DNA from: Pseudomonas sp. RIT409
Lineage (GTDB): Bacteria > Pseudomonadota > Gammaproteobacteria > Pseudomonadales > Pseudomonadaceae
Assembly (NCBI RefSeq): GCF_003052515.2
Contig: NZ_QARE02000035.1
Coordinates: 1-34,069 of the forward strand
Direction of reading: 5' to 3'
DNA: 34,069 bases
The position numbers were made by a program, and so were the translations under genes. This document shows positions 17,496 through 27,075 of the stretch, one piece after another (the first letter of the stretch is position 1; the number at the start of each line of letters is the position of its first letter). Under the pieces are notes generated by a model, which saw nothing but the letters and a program-made list of their open reading frames with translations, searched no databases and was not told the origin of the DNA.

Positions 17496-17508
17496 GGAGT
17501 CGTAAACC

Positions 17509-19119
17509 ATGCGTATTTCCACTGCTCAGTTTTACGAAACCAGCGCTTCGAACTATTCGCGTACCTACGCCAACGTCACCAAGACCGGTGACGAAGTGGC
17601 CAGTCAGATCAAGCTCAACACCGCAGGCGATGACCCGGTAGGAGCGGCCCGCGTTCTGCAACTGCAGCAGCAGGGCACGCTGTTGAACCAGTACAAGTCC
17701 AACATCGACACCATCAATACGGGCGTGGTCAACACCGAAACCGCACTGACTGCCATCACGCAGGCGATCCAGCGTGCGCAGGAACTGACCCTGGGCGCCG
17801 GTAACGCGACGTACACCGACAAGGACCGCCAGGCCAACGCCGCCGAATTGAAAGAGTTGCAAAGCCAGATTCTGGGCCTGATGAACAGCCAGGACGCAAA
17901 CGGCGCTTATCTGTTTTCCGGCTCCAAGGGCAACACCGCGCCGTACGTGCTCAACCCGGACGGGAGCTACAGCTATCAGGGTGACCAGACGCGCAATATG
18001 GTCGCCATTGGCAATGGCATCACCATGGCCACCAACACCACGGGCTGGGACGCATTCGAGCAGGCGGTCAACACCACCCGCACCTCCACCACCCTGGTCT
18101 CGCCGACCACCGACGACGGCATGATTTCCCTGTCCGGCGGCAGCGTCAGCAACAGCACGGCGTACAACAGCAAATTCACCGCAGGCCAGCCGTATTCGAT
18201 CTCGTTCACCAACGGCTCGCAGTACAAGATCCTCGACAAGGATGGTGCAGACGTCACGGGCGAAGCGACCGCAGCCGGGCAATTCACCACCACCAGCAGC
18301 GCCAACCAGAGCATCACCTTCCGTGGCCTGGAACTGAACCTGAACATCAACCTGACCGCGGCTCAGTACACCACGCCCGGGGCGGCCGATGCGGCGTTGA
18401 CCGCGTCGCCTCACACCTTCCAGTTGTCGGTCTCGCCCAGTTCCGTCAGCACCGCGCGCTTGCCGGGCAATACGTCGACCACCGTCATCTCCAGCTCGAG
18501 CGTCACCGATCAGGCAACCTTCGACAAAACGTTCCCGAACGGCGGAGCGGTATTGCGCTTCACCGATGCGACCAACTACAGCCTGTATGCCGCGCCTTAC
18601 GACCCGGCCACCAGCCAGCCGGTGGCCTCGGGTACGCTGACCGGCACGCCGGTCGCCAATCAGGCCGTTGCGGCCGGCGTGACGTTCACCCTCAGCGGCA
18701 CCCCGCCAACCCCAGGTGCAGGTGATCAGTTCACGGTGCAGTCGACGACCCAGCAGCATCAGAACATCCTCAACACGCTGACCAACGTGATCAATGCCCT
18801 GAACGGCAAGGTGGACGGCGACCCTATCGCGGCGCAGAAACTGCAAGCCACGATTACCTCGACCATCGGTAACCTGACCAGCGCCGCCAATCAGATTTCG
18901 GACGCGGTCAGTGACGGCGGCGCGCGGTCCAAGACTGCGACCGACCAGGGCACCACCAACCAGACGCTGATCGATAACGGCACCACCGAGTCGGGCACCA
19001 TCACTGCCTCGGATCCGGTCGACGCAATCGCCCGTCTAACCTTGCAGAAAACCATGCTGCAGGCGTCCCAACTGGTGTTCACTCAGCTTTCTGCGCTGAA
19101 CCTGTTCAGCAAACTGTAA
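17509..19119 (+). CDS. flgL: FlgL, hook-filament junction protein 3
   Basis: A 536-residue flagellin-like protein beginning MRISTAQFYETSASNYSR. The N-terminal flagellin-type helix includes LNTAGDDPVGAARVLQLQQQ and the C-terminal helix ends in QLVFTQLSALNLFSKL. It sits between FlgK and the flagellin filament. It is longer than enterobacterial FlgL because of a Ser/Thr-rich central insert (about 180-420) exposed on the surface in such proteins. GGAG lies upstream of the ATG. It is the last gene of the flgF-flgL unit; a hairpin follows at 19134. Confidence 0.95.
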   Translation: MRISTAQFYETSASNYSRTYANVTKTGDEVASQIKLNTAGDDPVGAARVLQLQQQGTLLNQYKSNIDTINTGVVNTETALTAITQAIQRAQELTLGAGNATYTDKDRQANAAELKELQSQILGLMNSQDANGAYLFSGSKGNTAPYVLNPDGSYSYQGDQTRNMVAIGNGITMATNTTGWDAFEQAVNTTRTSTTLVSPTTDDGMISLSGGSVSNSTAYNSKFTAGQPYSISFTNGSQYKILDKDGADVTGEATAAGQFTTTSSANQSITFRGLELNLNINLTAAQYTTPGAADAALTASPHTFQLSVSPSSVSTARLPGNTSTTVISSSSVTDQATFDKTFPNGGAVLRFTDATNYSLYAAPYDPATSQPVASGTLTGTPVANQAVAAGVTFTLSGTPPTPGAGDQFTVQSTTQQHQNILNTLTNVINALNGKVDGDPIAAQKLQATITSTIGNLTSAANQISDAVSDGGARSKTATDQGTTNQTLIDNGTTESGTITASDPVDAIARLTLQKTMLQASQLVFTQLSALNLFSKL

Positions 19120-19133
19120 GCGCTGCACTCCGA

Positions 19134-19161
19134 GGCGACAGCGGTCATCCGCGCTGTCGCC
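19134..19161 (+). terminator. Strong hairpin after flgL, weak as terminator
   Basis: A perfect 10-bp stem GGCGACAGCG / CGCTGTCGCC (19134-19143, 19152-19161) with an 8-base loop lies 14 bases after the flgL stop. No T run follows, so it may be a processing or stabilising hairpin, or only a partial terminator. I see no recognisable promoter between it and the next gene. Confidence 0.55.
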
Positions 19162-19225
19162 TTCGAGCCTCAACCGTTACTGTCAGCGGTCCAGTCGACC
19201 CTTTCACCGGGCCGACGCGCCGCTC

Positions 19226-22200
19226 GTGAGCCCGCCCGTGAATTCAGCTCCTCTCGTCAGCCTCGTCATTCCCGCCTACAACCCGCGTTTCTTTCGACGA
19301 GCCCTGCAAGACGCGCTATTGCAGACGTATCAACCATTGGAAGTGGTCGTTTGCGACGACAGTTCGGGCGACGAGATCCAACGCATCGTCGAGCAATTCG
19401 CAGGCAGCAGCCAAGCCAGCCTGCGCTACGTGCGCAATCCTTCGCGCCTGGGATTCGTCGGTAACCTGCTCGCTTGCCTGAACGAAGCCCAGGGCGAATT
19501 CATCAAGTTCCTGTGCGACGACGACCGCCTGTTCCCCGCGGCGATCGCGCGTCAGGCGCAGGTATTGCTCGCACACGACGATGTCAGCCTGGTGCTCGCG
19601 CAGCGGTATTTCTGCGACCCTGACGACGTTCAATTGCCCGCGCGGATCGAAAACTGCCCGCTGGCCGAAGCCAGCTCGTTGTTCTACGGCCCGGACCTGT
19701 TGTCGGTGTTTGACATTTCGCCGACCAACTTCCTGGGTGGATTGACCAGTTCGTTGATGCGACGTACTGACGTGCTGGCGATCCTCCCCGCATTGTCCGA
19801 AGTGGGCAGCGGCTTCACGGCCCTGGTGGATTTTGCGCTGTATGTCTGCCTGCTCAAGCGCGGCAACATGGTCATGCTCAATGACGTGCTGAGCGCCGAA
19901 CGCTTGCACCCCGAACGCTTGAGTCGTCAGCAGGCGATCCAAGACCGGATCCACGATGAGCGCGACTGGCTGCGGCAGATGCTCAAGGCGCGCAGCGCCG
20001 AGAACGCACCCGAGTACGGCTGGGTGCGTTATGTGGCGTTGTCCGATGCACAGCACGGTCAGCGCGCATGGCGTGAGCTGCCGCTGAGTCGCATGCTGGG
20101 TGACCGTCAGGCGGCCTTGCCATGGCGGGTCGGCAGCGACAGCGAAAGCTTTTCCGAGCTGTACCAGCAATGGTTGAGCTTTCGTACCCTGTTCGGCGCC
20201 GAGCGCGCGCGCGTGGCGGATAACGTTGCGACCTGGCCGTCGCAGCCCAGGCTGGTGGCGGTGGTGCTGGATGAGTTCGGCAGCACGGCCAACGTTGCAC
20301 TGACCCGCGACAGCCTGGATGCGCAGTTGTATCCCGCCGAACTGACGCTGGTGTTGTCCAGTGCGTGCGAGGCGCCCGTGCTGAACGAGCGCGTCTTCAC
20401 GTTGCCCTTGCAGACGGACTGGGTCGTGCAGGTCAATGAGCTGTTGCCGCAATTGCAGCGGGTCGACTGGGTCTACCTGCTGCGGGCTGGCGATCGCCTG
20501 ACCGATTGCGCGCTGCTGGTATTGGCCGAGCGAATCGCCACGTCTGCGCAGGTCCTGTGCCTTTACAGCGATGAAGGCGCCTTGCACAAGGGTGAGTCGG
20601 CAGAGCCGATCTTCAAGCCGGACTTCAATCTCGACCTGCTGCGCAGTTACCCCTATGTCGGGCGTGTACTGGCGTTCCAGCGGGATGCGCTGCTGCAGTT
20701 GGGAGGCTTTGACAGCGCCTACGGCGAGCTCGCCCCCCACGATGCCATCTGGCGGTTGGTCGAGGCTTACGGCCCGGTGGTGGAGCACGCCGCCGAGATT
20801 CTGGTCGAATCACGCTTGTCATTCCACCAATGGCTGCAACTGGCCGACGTTTCGCGGCAAAGCGCATCGGTGGTGAGTGCGCACCTCAACCGGCTGGGCA
20901 TCGCTCACCGCTTGCACGAGGCTGAGGACCCGCTGGTCAATCAGGTGCACTACCTGAGCGCCGAGCAGCCGCTGGTCTCGATCATCATCACCCACAGGGA
21001 TCAACTCGCAGCGTTGCAGCGTTGCGTCGAGACGCTGTTGAGCAAAACCGCCTACGCACAGTACGAAGTGCTGATCGTCGACCAGGGCAGTGTCGGCGCC
21101 GAAGCGCAGAGCTGGCTGGCGGACATGCAGCACGTGGGTGGCGACAAGTTGCGGGTAATGCATTACGCAGGGCAGGGCAGGGGCGCCGATGTGCGCAACT
21201 TCGCGGCAACCCAGGCGCGGGGCGAGTACCTGTTGATGCTCAGCGTGTACGCGGTCATTGCCGATGCCGGCTGGCTGGATGAACTGCTCAACCACGGTCG
21301 CCGAAGCGAAGTCGGCGTGGTCGGTGCAAAAGTGTTCAGCCCTGAAGGCTACGTGCTGCAAGCGGGGCTGATTCTGGGTTACCACGGGCCAGCCGGCCCC
21401 GCGTTTTTCGGCGAGCCGCTGGGCGCGCCGGGGCACTTGCTGCGCTTGCAGGCCGCACAGAACCTCAGCGCCGTGGGTGCCGAGTGCCTGCTGATCCGCC
21501 GGGCATTGTTCGAAGCGCTCTCCGGGCTGGACGGTCAGGCATTCAGCGGTAGCTTGAGCGAAGTCGATTTATGTCTGCGGGTCCGGCAATCGGGTCACCT
21601 GGTGGTCTGGGCGCCGCGCGCCTTGCTGGCCATGGGCGCATTGCCGGCGGCCGAGCAAGTTCGCGAGAAGCAATCGCTGTTCGACGATCAGCATGCGTTC
21701 TACACGCGCTGGCTGCCCACGGTGGCCCGCGACCCCGCGTACAACCCCAACCTGCGTCTGACCGGTTCGTTCTACGGTCTGGAACCGGGTCTCAAGAAGG
21801 GGTGGAATCCTTACTCGTCGCGGCGTCTGCCCAATGTGCTGGCCATCCCGATCAACAGCACCGCCGTGGGCCACTACCGGGTGTCTCAGCCGTTTCTGGA
21901 GCTGGAAGCCGATGGCCGGATCGAAGGCCGCCTGAGTTATGACCTGCCGTCGATCATCGATCTGGAGCGCCAGTCGCCGGATGTGATCGTCGTGCAGTGC
22001 CGCTACACCCAGGCTTCGATCGATCAGGTGGTCACCCTGAAAACCTATTCCAATGCACGGCGCATCTACGAGTTGGACGACTACGTGATCAGCGTGCCGA
22101 AGAAGAACGGCCATATGCGCAACATGCCATCGAACATGGGCGAGATGGTGCGCCTGGGCACGAGCCTGTGCGACCGAGTGGTGGTGTCCACCGCAGCGTT

Positions 22201-22813
22201 GGCCGATGCCCTGTCCGGCATGCACCACGATATCCGCGTGGTGCCGAACATGCTGGCGTCGTCCTTGTGGAGCGGGGTGCGCAGTCAGCGCCAGACTTCG
22301 AGCAAACCGCGCGTGGGATGGGGCGGCGGCACCAGTCACGCTGGGGATCTGGAGATCATCGCCGAGGTGGTCCGTGAACTGGCCGATCAGGTCGAATGGG
22401 TGTTTTTCGGCATGTGCCCGGAAGCCCTTCGTCCTTACGTTCATGAGTTTCACCCGGCGGTGGGGCTGGCGGCTTACCCGGCAAAACTGGCCAGCCTGAA
22501 TCTGGACCTGGCGCTGGCCCCGCTCGAATACCACATCTTCAATGACTGCAAGAGCAACCTGCGATTGCTGGAATACGGTGCCTGCGGCTACCCGGTCATC
22601 TGCAGTGACACGCGAGCGTACGAAGGCTACTTGCCGTGCACGCGGGTCGTCAGCAACAGCACCGCCGAGTGGTTGGACGCCATTCGCATGCACTTGGCGG
22701 ACCCTGCCGCCAGCTACCGCATGGGGGATGATTTGCGGGACATCGTCATGCGCGATTACATCCTGCGCGGCGACAATCTTCAGCATTGGGTCAACGGCTG
22801 GCTCGCCGACTGA
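19226..22813 (+). CDS. Giant multidomain glycosyltransferase, probable flagellin glycosyltransferase
   Basis: A 1195-residue cytoplasmic protein with at least four glycosyltransferase-like parts: an N-terminal GT-A (GT2) domain (about 8-250) with a DDD at 98-100; a second GT2-like part (about 340-570) with LYSDEG near 446-451; a third GT2 domain (about 580-830) where the usual DxD site reads LSVYAVI (672-678) and so lacks acids; and a C-terminal GT-B (GT1/4-like) domain (about 866-1195) with VGWGGGTSHAGD and LLEYGACGYPVICSD. Size, architecture and position after flgL resemble the Fgt proteins that glycosylate flagellin in P. syringae. The GTG start at 19226 lacks a clear Shine-Dalgarno; GTG 19238 is an alternative. 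Substrate cannot be read from sequence. Confidence 0.85.
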   Translation: MSPPVNSAPLVSLVIPAYNPRFFRRALQDALLQTYQPLEVVVCDDSSGDEIQRIVEQFAGSSQASLRYVRNPSRLGFVGNLLACLNEAQGEFIKFLCDDDRLFPAAIARQAQVLLAHDDVSLVLAQRYFCDPDDVQLPARIENCPLAEASSLFYGPDLLSVFDISPTNFLGGLTSSLMRRTDVLAILPALSEVGSGFTALVDFALYVCLLKRGNMVMLNDVLSAERLHPERLSRQQAIQDRIHDERDWLRQMLKARSAENAPEYGWVRYVALSDAQHGQRAWRELPLSRMLGDRQAALPWRVGSDSESFSELYQQWLSFRTLFGAERARVADNVATWPSQPRLVAVVLDEFGSTANVALTRDSLDAQLYPAELTLVLSSACEAPVLNERVFTLPLQTDWVVQVNELLPQLQRVDWVYLLRAGDRLTDCALLVLAERIATSAQVLCLYSDEGALHKGESAEPIFKPDFNLDLLRSYPYVGRVLAFQRDALLQLGGFDSAYGELAPHDAIWRLVEAYGPVVEHAAEILVESRLSFHQWLQLADVSRQSASVVSAHLNRLGIAHRLHEAEDPLVNQVHYLSAEQPLVSIIITHRDQLAALQRCVETLLSKTAYAQYEVLIVDQGSVGAEAQSWLADMQHVGGDKLRVMHYAGQGRGADVRNFAATQARGEYLLMLSVYAVIADAGWLDELLNHGRRSEVGVVGAKVFSPEGYVLQAGLILGYHGPAGPAFFGEPLGAPGHLLRLQAAQNLSAVGAECLLIRRALFEALSGLDGQAFSGSLSEVDLCLRVRQSGHLVVWAPRALLAMGALPAAEQVREKQSLFDDQHAFYTRWLPTVARDPAYNPNLRLTGSFYGLEPGLKKGWNPYSSRRLPNVLAIPINSTAVGHYRVSQPFLELEADGRIEGRLSYDLPSIIDLERQSPDVIVVQCRYTQASIDQVVTLKTYSNARRIYELDDYVISVPKKNGHMRNMPSNMGEMVRLGTSLCDRVVVSTAALADALSGMHHDIRVVPNMLASSLWSGVRSQRQTSSKPRVGWGGGTSHAGDLEIIAEVVRELADQVEWVFFGMCPEALRPYVHEFHPAVGLAAYPAKLASLNLDLALAPLEYHIFNDCKSNLRLLEYGACGYPVICSDTRAYEGYLPCTRVVSNSTAEWLDAIRMHLADPAASYRMGDDLRDIVMRDYILRGDNLQHWVNGWLAD

Positions 22814-22897
22814 TCCACCACCGGTCGTGACGGCGGATGCCCCTCCCGGGATCTGCCGTTGCGCTTAAGAACCCCGCGAACCTTCCCTTCTCAGAGT

Positions 22898-22913
22898 TGG
22901 CGTAGTTCCTGCT
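22898..22913 (+). promoter_or_regulatory. Candidate sigma-54 promoter between the glycosyltransferases
   Basis: TGGCGTAGTTCCTGCT keeps the GG-N10-GC spacing but has three mismatches to the consensus. It lies in the 315-base gene-free gap 22814-23128, about 216 bases before the next start. If real, it would let the second glycosyltransferase and the pse genes be expressed apart from flgF-flgL. Nothing else in the gap is recognisable apart from some GC-rich inverted segments near 22970-23005. Confidence 0.4.
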
Positions 22914-23128
22914 ATGTCACTGTCATGACGCCATAAAATGCGCGCCCCAGGCTTGCCTCGGCTGGCGGGCGGACCGTCCAGACCCTTTCCGGTCCGGTTG
23001 TTCGCGGGCGCGCCCAGGGCAAGCGACGGATTTCAGGCGCACAACCGCACCGGGCATGTGGCCCGATCGGCGCTACTGTTTCTCTGGAGCATTTCTTTTT
23101 TGACGCTTGGCAGGATGGCAGGAACCTC

Positions 23129-26050
23129 ATGCATCGCCACCAACTTTCGGGAAGCACCATGTCGCTCGACCAGCAACTCACTCTCGTTGTTCTCACGCAG
23201 GATCGTCCCGCCTTCTTGCGCCGGACCTTGCAGTACTACAGTGCGCAGACGGCCCGGGTGCTGGTGCTGGATTCTTCTCGGCAAGCGAATGACGACATCG
23301 CCGCTTTGTTTCCTCAAGCGCATTACCACCACCTGCCGCAGTTCGCGGACGCCCCGCAGAACAAGATCGCTCACGGCGTGACGCTGGTCTCGACCCCTTT
23401 CCTGGCCTTCGTCGACGACGCCGATTTTCTGGTGCATGACGCATTGAGCCAGGCGGTGGCATTCCTTGCCGCCCAGCCTGACTACGGGCTGTGCCATGGC
23501 TATTGCCTGATGTACAAGGCCCACGGCGACAAGGTCGAATACCTGCGCCGTGACAAAAAGGTCCAGGAAGATTACGCCAGCGACGATGCGGCCGAGCGTG
23601 TGTCGGGTTTCATGGATCAGTACCTGCCTCCCTTCTATGCGGTGACCCGTACCCCACTGCTGCAACGCTGGTTTTCCGCGCTTGGGGAAGGCGTTTCGGG
23701 GGAATTGCAGGAATTCGGCCATGCCTTCTACCTGCTGGCCAGCGCCAAGGCGCGAATCCTGCCCATCCCCTATGTCGTACGTGAAAGCGAGCACCGTTTC
23801 TGCGGCCAACAGACCAACCTGCTAAAGCAACTGGGCAGTGCAGATCCTGCGTCGCTGCTCGAACGTGAGCGGTTCGCCGGCTTCCTGGCGTCGCTGGACA
23901 CCGGCCTGGCACCGTTGGCCAGCGCAGAGCGCACTGCGTTGGTCCACGCAGCCTATGGCAAGCTGCGCACATGCCTGGAAGAACAGCGTTCGCTGACACA
24001 GACTTCCATCCTCTCCTCGAAATGGCTCGACGTCTTCGCGCCAGTGGAGCGTACATTCGGCCCTCGCCAGTTCGTCGAGATGCCTTTCTACAACCAGCCG
24101 TTCTTCGACGTGTTGAGTCAGATCGAGTTCTTGATTCACGCCATGCCCGCTGGCAAACAGCAGATCGACCAGCTCGAAGGCGTGTGGGTCCGCCAGGAAC
24201 GCTTGTTGCGCACCTATGCCAACGACAACGTCGAGACCATCGCCAACCGGCTGTGGGAAGCAATGGCGCTGAACCTGTTCAACCCGCACATCGTCGAGCC
24301 ATTGGCCAAACTCATGGCCGATCAGGAAAACCGCGAAGAAGCCGAGCAAATGGCGCAATGGCTGCAGCGCTTGACGTCGATCCAGCGTGAGGATCATCGC
24401 ACCGGCTTCGCCCAGATGCCGTCCGGGCGCCTGCTGCAATGGCTGGACGCACGCAAGCCATCGGCCGCCGATGCCCAGGCGATCGCCCAACGCATCGCGG
24501 CTCAAGGGCCTGCGCCGCAATTCGGCATTCTGCTGCTGGACCTGGACGATGACATGCACAAATTGCAGGTCACTCTCGACAGCCTGGTCGAAGGCCATTG
24601 CAAGTCTTTCAAGGTGGTGGTGTTCACCACGGGCGAGCCGCCAGCGGCCACCAGCGCGCAAAACACGCTGCACTTCGTGCGGGTGAGCAAAAGCAACTGG
24701 GTCGAAAAAATCAATCAAGTGGTGCAGCAGTCCAGCAGTGACTGGGTGCTGCTGGCCGAGGTCGGCGATGAATTCACGCCGGGCGGGCTGTTGCGTGCTT
24801 CGTTGGAACTGCAGGCCGCGCCGCAGTGCCGGGCGGTGTTCGCCGACGAGGTTCAGCGCCTGCCTGGCGGTGCGCTGACTCACGTCATGCGTCCAGGTTT
24901 CAACCTCGATCTGTTGCAGGGCAACCCGAGCCTGATGGCACGCCACTGGTTGCTGCGTCGCGACGTGCTGGTGGAGGCGGGCGGTTATTCGGCGGACTTC
25001 ACCCAAGCGCTTGAGTTCGAACTGTTGCTGCGGGTCATCGAGCAGGGCGGCATGGGCTGGCTGGCGCACCTGGACGAGCCGTTGCTGATCTGCGATGCCC
25101 TGCCGGTCGAGGAAAATCCGCAACAGCGCCTGGCGCTGACCCGTCACCTGAGCAATCGCGGCTATAAGGCACAGGTCATCGCCACCACCCCCGGCACGTG
25201 GCGCATCGATTACCGCCACACTCAGCGACCCATGGTTTCGGTCCTGCTGGCCAGCGACGACAACCTCGCCGACCTGCAGCGTTGCCTGGCCAGCGTCACG
25301 TTGCGCACGCGCTACGTCAGTTACGAGGTGTTGATTGCCGACAACCACAGCCAATCGCCGGACATGGTCGAGTGGCTCGCCCGTCAGGAAAAGGGCCGTG
25401 TGCGGGTCATTCGCACCGAGCAGCGCCTGAGTAAGGCGGCGCTGCTCAATGCGGCCCGGCGGCAGGCCAAGGGCGAGTACCTCGTTCTGCTGTCGCCGCA
25501 CAGCGAAATCGTCGGCCCAAACTGGATCGACGCCTTGCTCAATCAGGCCATGCGTCCGGAAGTGGGCGTGGTGGGTGCCAAGCTGCTCGATCGCCAGGGC
25601 AACGTCAGCCAGGCCGGCCTGATTCTGGGGCTCAATGGGGGTGTCGGACCGGCCTTCGCGGGGGAAGCGAAAGACGCCGCCGGTTACCTGCACCGTTTGC
25701 TGCTCGACCAGAGTTACTCGGCGGTGTCCGACGCCTGCCTGATGGTGCGCGGGGAACTGTTCGATGCAGTGGGCGGCCTGGATGAAGCGCAATTCGCGGA
25801 GGCGTTCGCCGATGTCGATCTGTGCCTGAAACTGGGCCAGGCCGGGTACCTGATCGTGTGGACGCCGCAGGTTCAGGTCATCCACCCGGGCAGTTTGCCG
25901 GATGCACCCGCAGAACTGGCAGCCCTGCAAGCCAAATGGGCGGACGCGTTCGCCCACGACATGGCCTACAACAAGAACCTGGCGCTCACCGGCAAAGGGT
26001 TCGTGCTGGGCGAGCCATCCGCTTCGAGCTGGGCGGAACTGCTCGCCTGA
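23129..26050 (+). CDS. Second multidomain glycosyltransferase, probable flagellin glycosyltransferase
   Basis: A 973-residue protein. The N-terminal GT-A-like domain (about 15-320; TIGR00180-like) starts LTLVVLTQDRPAFLRR and has FVDDADF with D96/D97/D99. A central GT2-like part (about 480-690) and a C-terminal GT2 domain (about 700-960) are parallel in order and sequence to the second and third parts of the upstream enzyme: both contain FNLDLL, VGVVGAK, QAGLILG and DVDLCL. The C-terminal domain's usual DxD position reads LLSPHSEI. It lacks the GT-B tail of its neighbour. ATG 23129 (AGGAA upstream) and ATG 23159 (GGGAAG upstream) are both possible. pseB follows after 23 bases, so these are probably one operon. 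Confidence 0.85.
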   Translation: MHRHQLSGSTMSLDQQLTLVVLTQDRPAFLRRTLQYYSAQTARVLVLDSSRQANDDIAALFPQAHYHHLPQFADAPQNKIAHGVTLVSTPFLAFVDDADFLVHDALSQAVAFLAAQPDYGLCHGYCLMYKAHGDKVEYLRRDKKVQEDYASDDAAERVSGFMDQYLPPFYAVTRTPLLQRWFSALGEGVSGELQEFGHAFYLLASAKARILPIPYVVRESEHRFCGQQTNLLKQLGSADPASLLERERFAGFLASLDTGLAPLASAERTALVHAAYGKLRTCLEEQRSLTQTSILSSKWLDVFAPVERTFGPRQFVEMPFYNQPFFDVLSQIEFLIHAMPAGKQQIDQLEGVWVRQERLLRTYANDNVETIANRLWEAMALNLFNPHIVEPLAKLMADQENREEAEQMAQWLQRLTSIQREDHRTGFAQMPSGRLLQWLDARKPSAADAQAIAQRIAAQGPAPQFGILLLDLDDDMHKLQVTLDSLVEGHCKSFKVVVFTTGEPPAATSAQNTLHFVRVSKSNWVEKINQVVQQSSSDWVLLAEVGDEFTPGGLLRASLELQAAPQCRAVFADEVQRLPGGALTHVMRPGFNLDLLQGNPSLMARHWLLRRDVLVEAGGYSADFTQALEFELLLRVIEQGGMGWLAHLDEPLLICDALPVEENPQQRLALTRHLSNRGYKAQVIATTPGTWRIDYRHTQRPMVSVLLASDDNLADLQRCLASVTLRTRYVSYEVLIADNHSQSPDMVEWLARQEKGRVRVIRTEQRLSKAALLNAARRQAKGEYLVLLSPHSEIVGPNWIDALLNQAMRPEVGVVGAKLLDRQGNVSQAGLILGLNGGVGPAFAGEAKDAAGYLHRLLLDQSYSAVSDACLMVRGELFDAVGGLDEAQFAEAFADVDLCLKLGQAGYLIVWTPQVQVIHPGSLPDAPAELAALQAKWADAFAHDMAYNKNLALTGKGFVLGEPSASSWAELLA

Positions 26051-26073
26051 CGCTCACGGTAAAGGACACGTTC

Positions 26074-27075
26074 ATGTTCAATGGCAAATCGGTTTTCATC
26101 TCTGGCGCGACCGGCTCGTTCGGTCGCCAGTTCATCCGCACGCTGCTGGAGCGCTACCAACCCCGGCGTGTCGTGGTGTTTTCCCGCGATGAACTCAAGC
26201 AATACGAGATGCAGCAGGAATTCAACGCGCCCTGCATGCGCTACTTCCTCGGGGATGTGCGCGATGCCGAGCGTCTGCAGCAGGGCATGCGCGGCATCGA
26301 TTACGTGGTGCATGCCGCGGCGCTCAAGCATGTGCCCGCGGCGGAATACAACCCCACCGAGTTCATTCGCACCAACGTCAACGGTGCTGAAAATGTCATT
26401 GCGGCGGCCATCGCCAACGGGGTGAAGAAGGTGATCGCGCTGTCCACGGACAAGGCGGCCAGCCCGATCAACCTGTACGGCGCGACCAAACTGCTGTCGG
26501 ACAAGTTGTTCGTCGCCGCCAACAACATCGGCGGTGAGGAACAGACCCGTTTTGCGGTGGTGCGCTACGGCAATGTGGCCGGATCGCGAGGTTCCATCGT
26601 GCCGTTCTTCAACAAGCTGATCGCCGGGGGCGCCCGTGAATTGCCGATCACCGATCCGCGCATGACGCGGTTCTGGATCACCCTGGATCACGGCGTGGAT
26701 TTCGTGCTGCAAAGCTTCGAGCGCATGCACGGCGGTGAAGTGTTCGTGCCGAAGATTCCGTCGGTGCGTATCGTCGATCTGGCCCACGCCATGGCCGCTG
26801 ACCTGCCGCACAAGGTCGTGGGCATTCGCCCTGGCGAGAAGCTCCATGAATTGATGGTGCCGCAGGACGATGCCCGCATGACCCTCGAATTCAAGGATCA
26901 TTACACCATTGTGCCGTCGATTCGGTTCAACCACGTCGACGTCGATTTTGCCATCGACGCCACGGGCGAAAGTGGTCGGCCCGTGGCAGATGATTTCGAG
27001 TACCGTTCCGACACCAACCCTGACTTCATGACGGTGCCGCAGATCAGTCAGCTGCACGCTGACGTCCAGCCATGA
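26074..27075 (+). CDS. pseB: PseB, UDP-GlcNAc 4,6-dehydratase (inverting)
   Basis: A 333-residue extended short-chain dehydrogenase. The NAD(P)-binding motif GATGSFG is at 11-17, the STDKAASP segment near 125, and the catalytic Y135xxxK139 in YGATK. PseB converts UDP-GlcNAc to the 4-keto-6-deoxy-L-arabino sugar, the first step to pseudaminic acid. I chose ATG 26074, where the Rossmann fold begins; AAAGGA lies upstream, and the open frame before it is inside the glycosyltransferase. It overlaps pseC by four bases (ATGA), indicating translational coupling. Confidence 0.95.
   Translation: MFNGKSVFISGATGSFGRQFIRTLLERYQPRRVVVFSRDELKQYEMQQEFNAPCMRYFLGDVRDAERLQQGMRGIDYVVHAAALKHVPAAEYNPTEFIRTNVNGAENVIAAAIANGVKKVIALSTDKAASPINLYGATKLLSDKLFVAANNIGGEEQTRFAVVRYGNVAGSRGSIVPFFNKLIAGGARELPITDPRMTRFWITLDHGVDFVLQSFERMHGGEVFVPKIPSVRIVDLAHAMAADLPHKVVGIRPGEKLHELMVPQDDARMTLEFKDHYTIVPSIRFNHVDVDFAIDATGESGRPVADDFEYRSDTNPDFMTVPQISQLHADVQP

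Noticed and set aside
19134..19225. Flagellar promoter ahead of the first glycosyltransferase
   Set aside because: I looked for GG-N10-GC and for the sigma-28 boxes and found no acceptable match.
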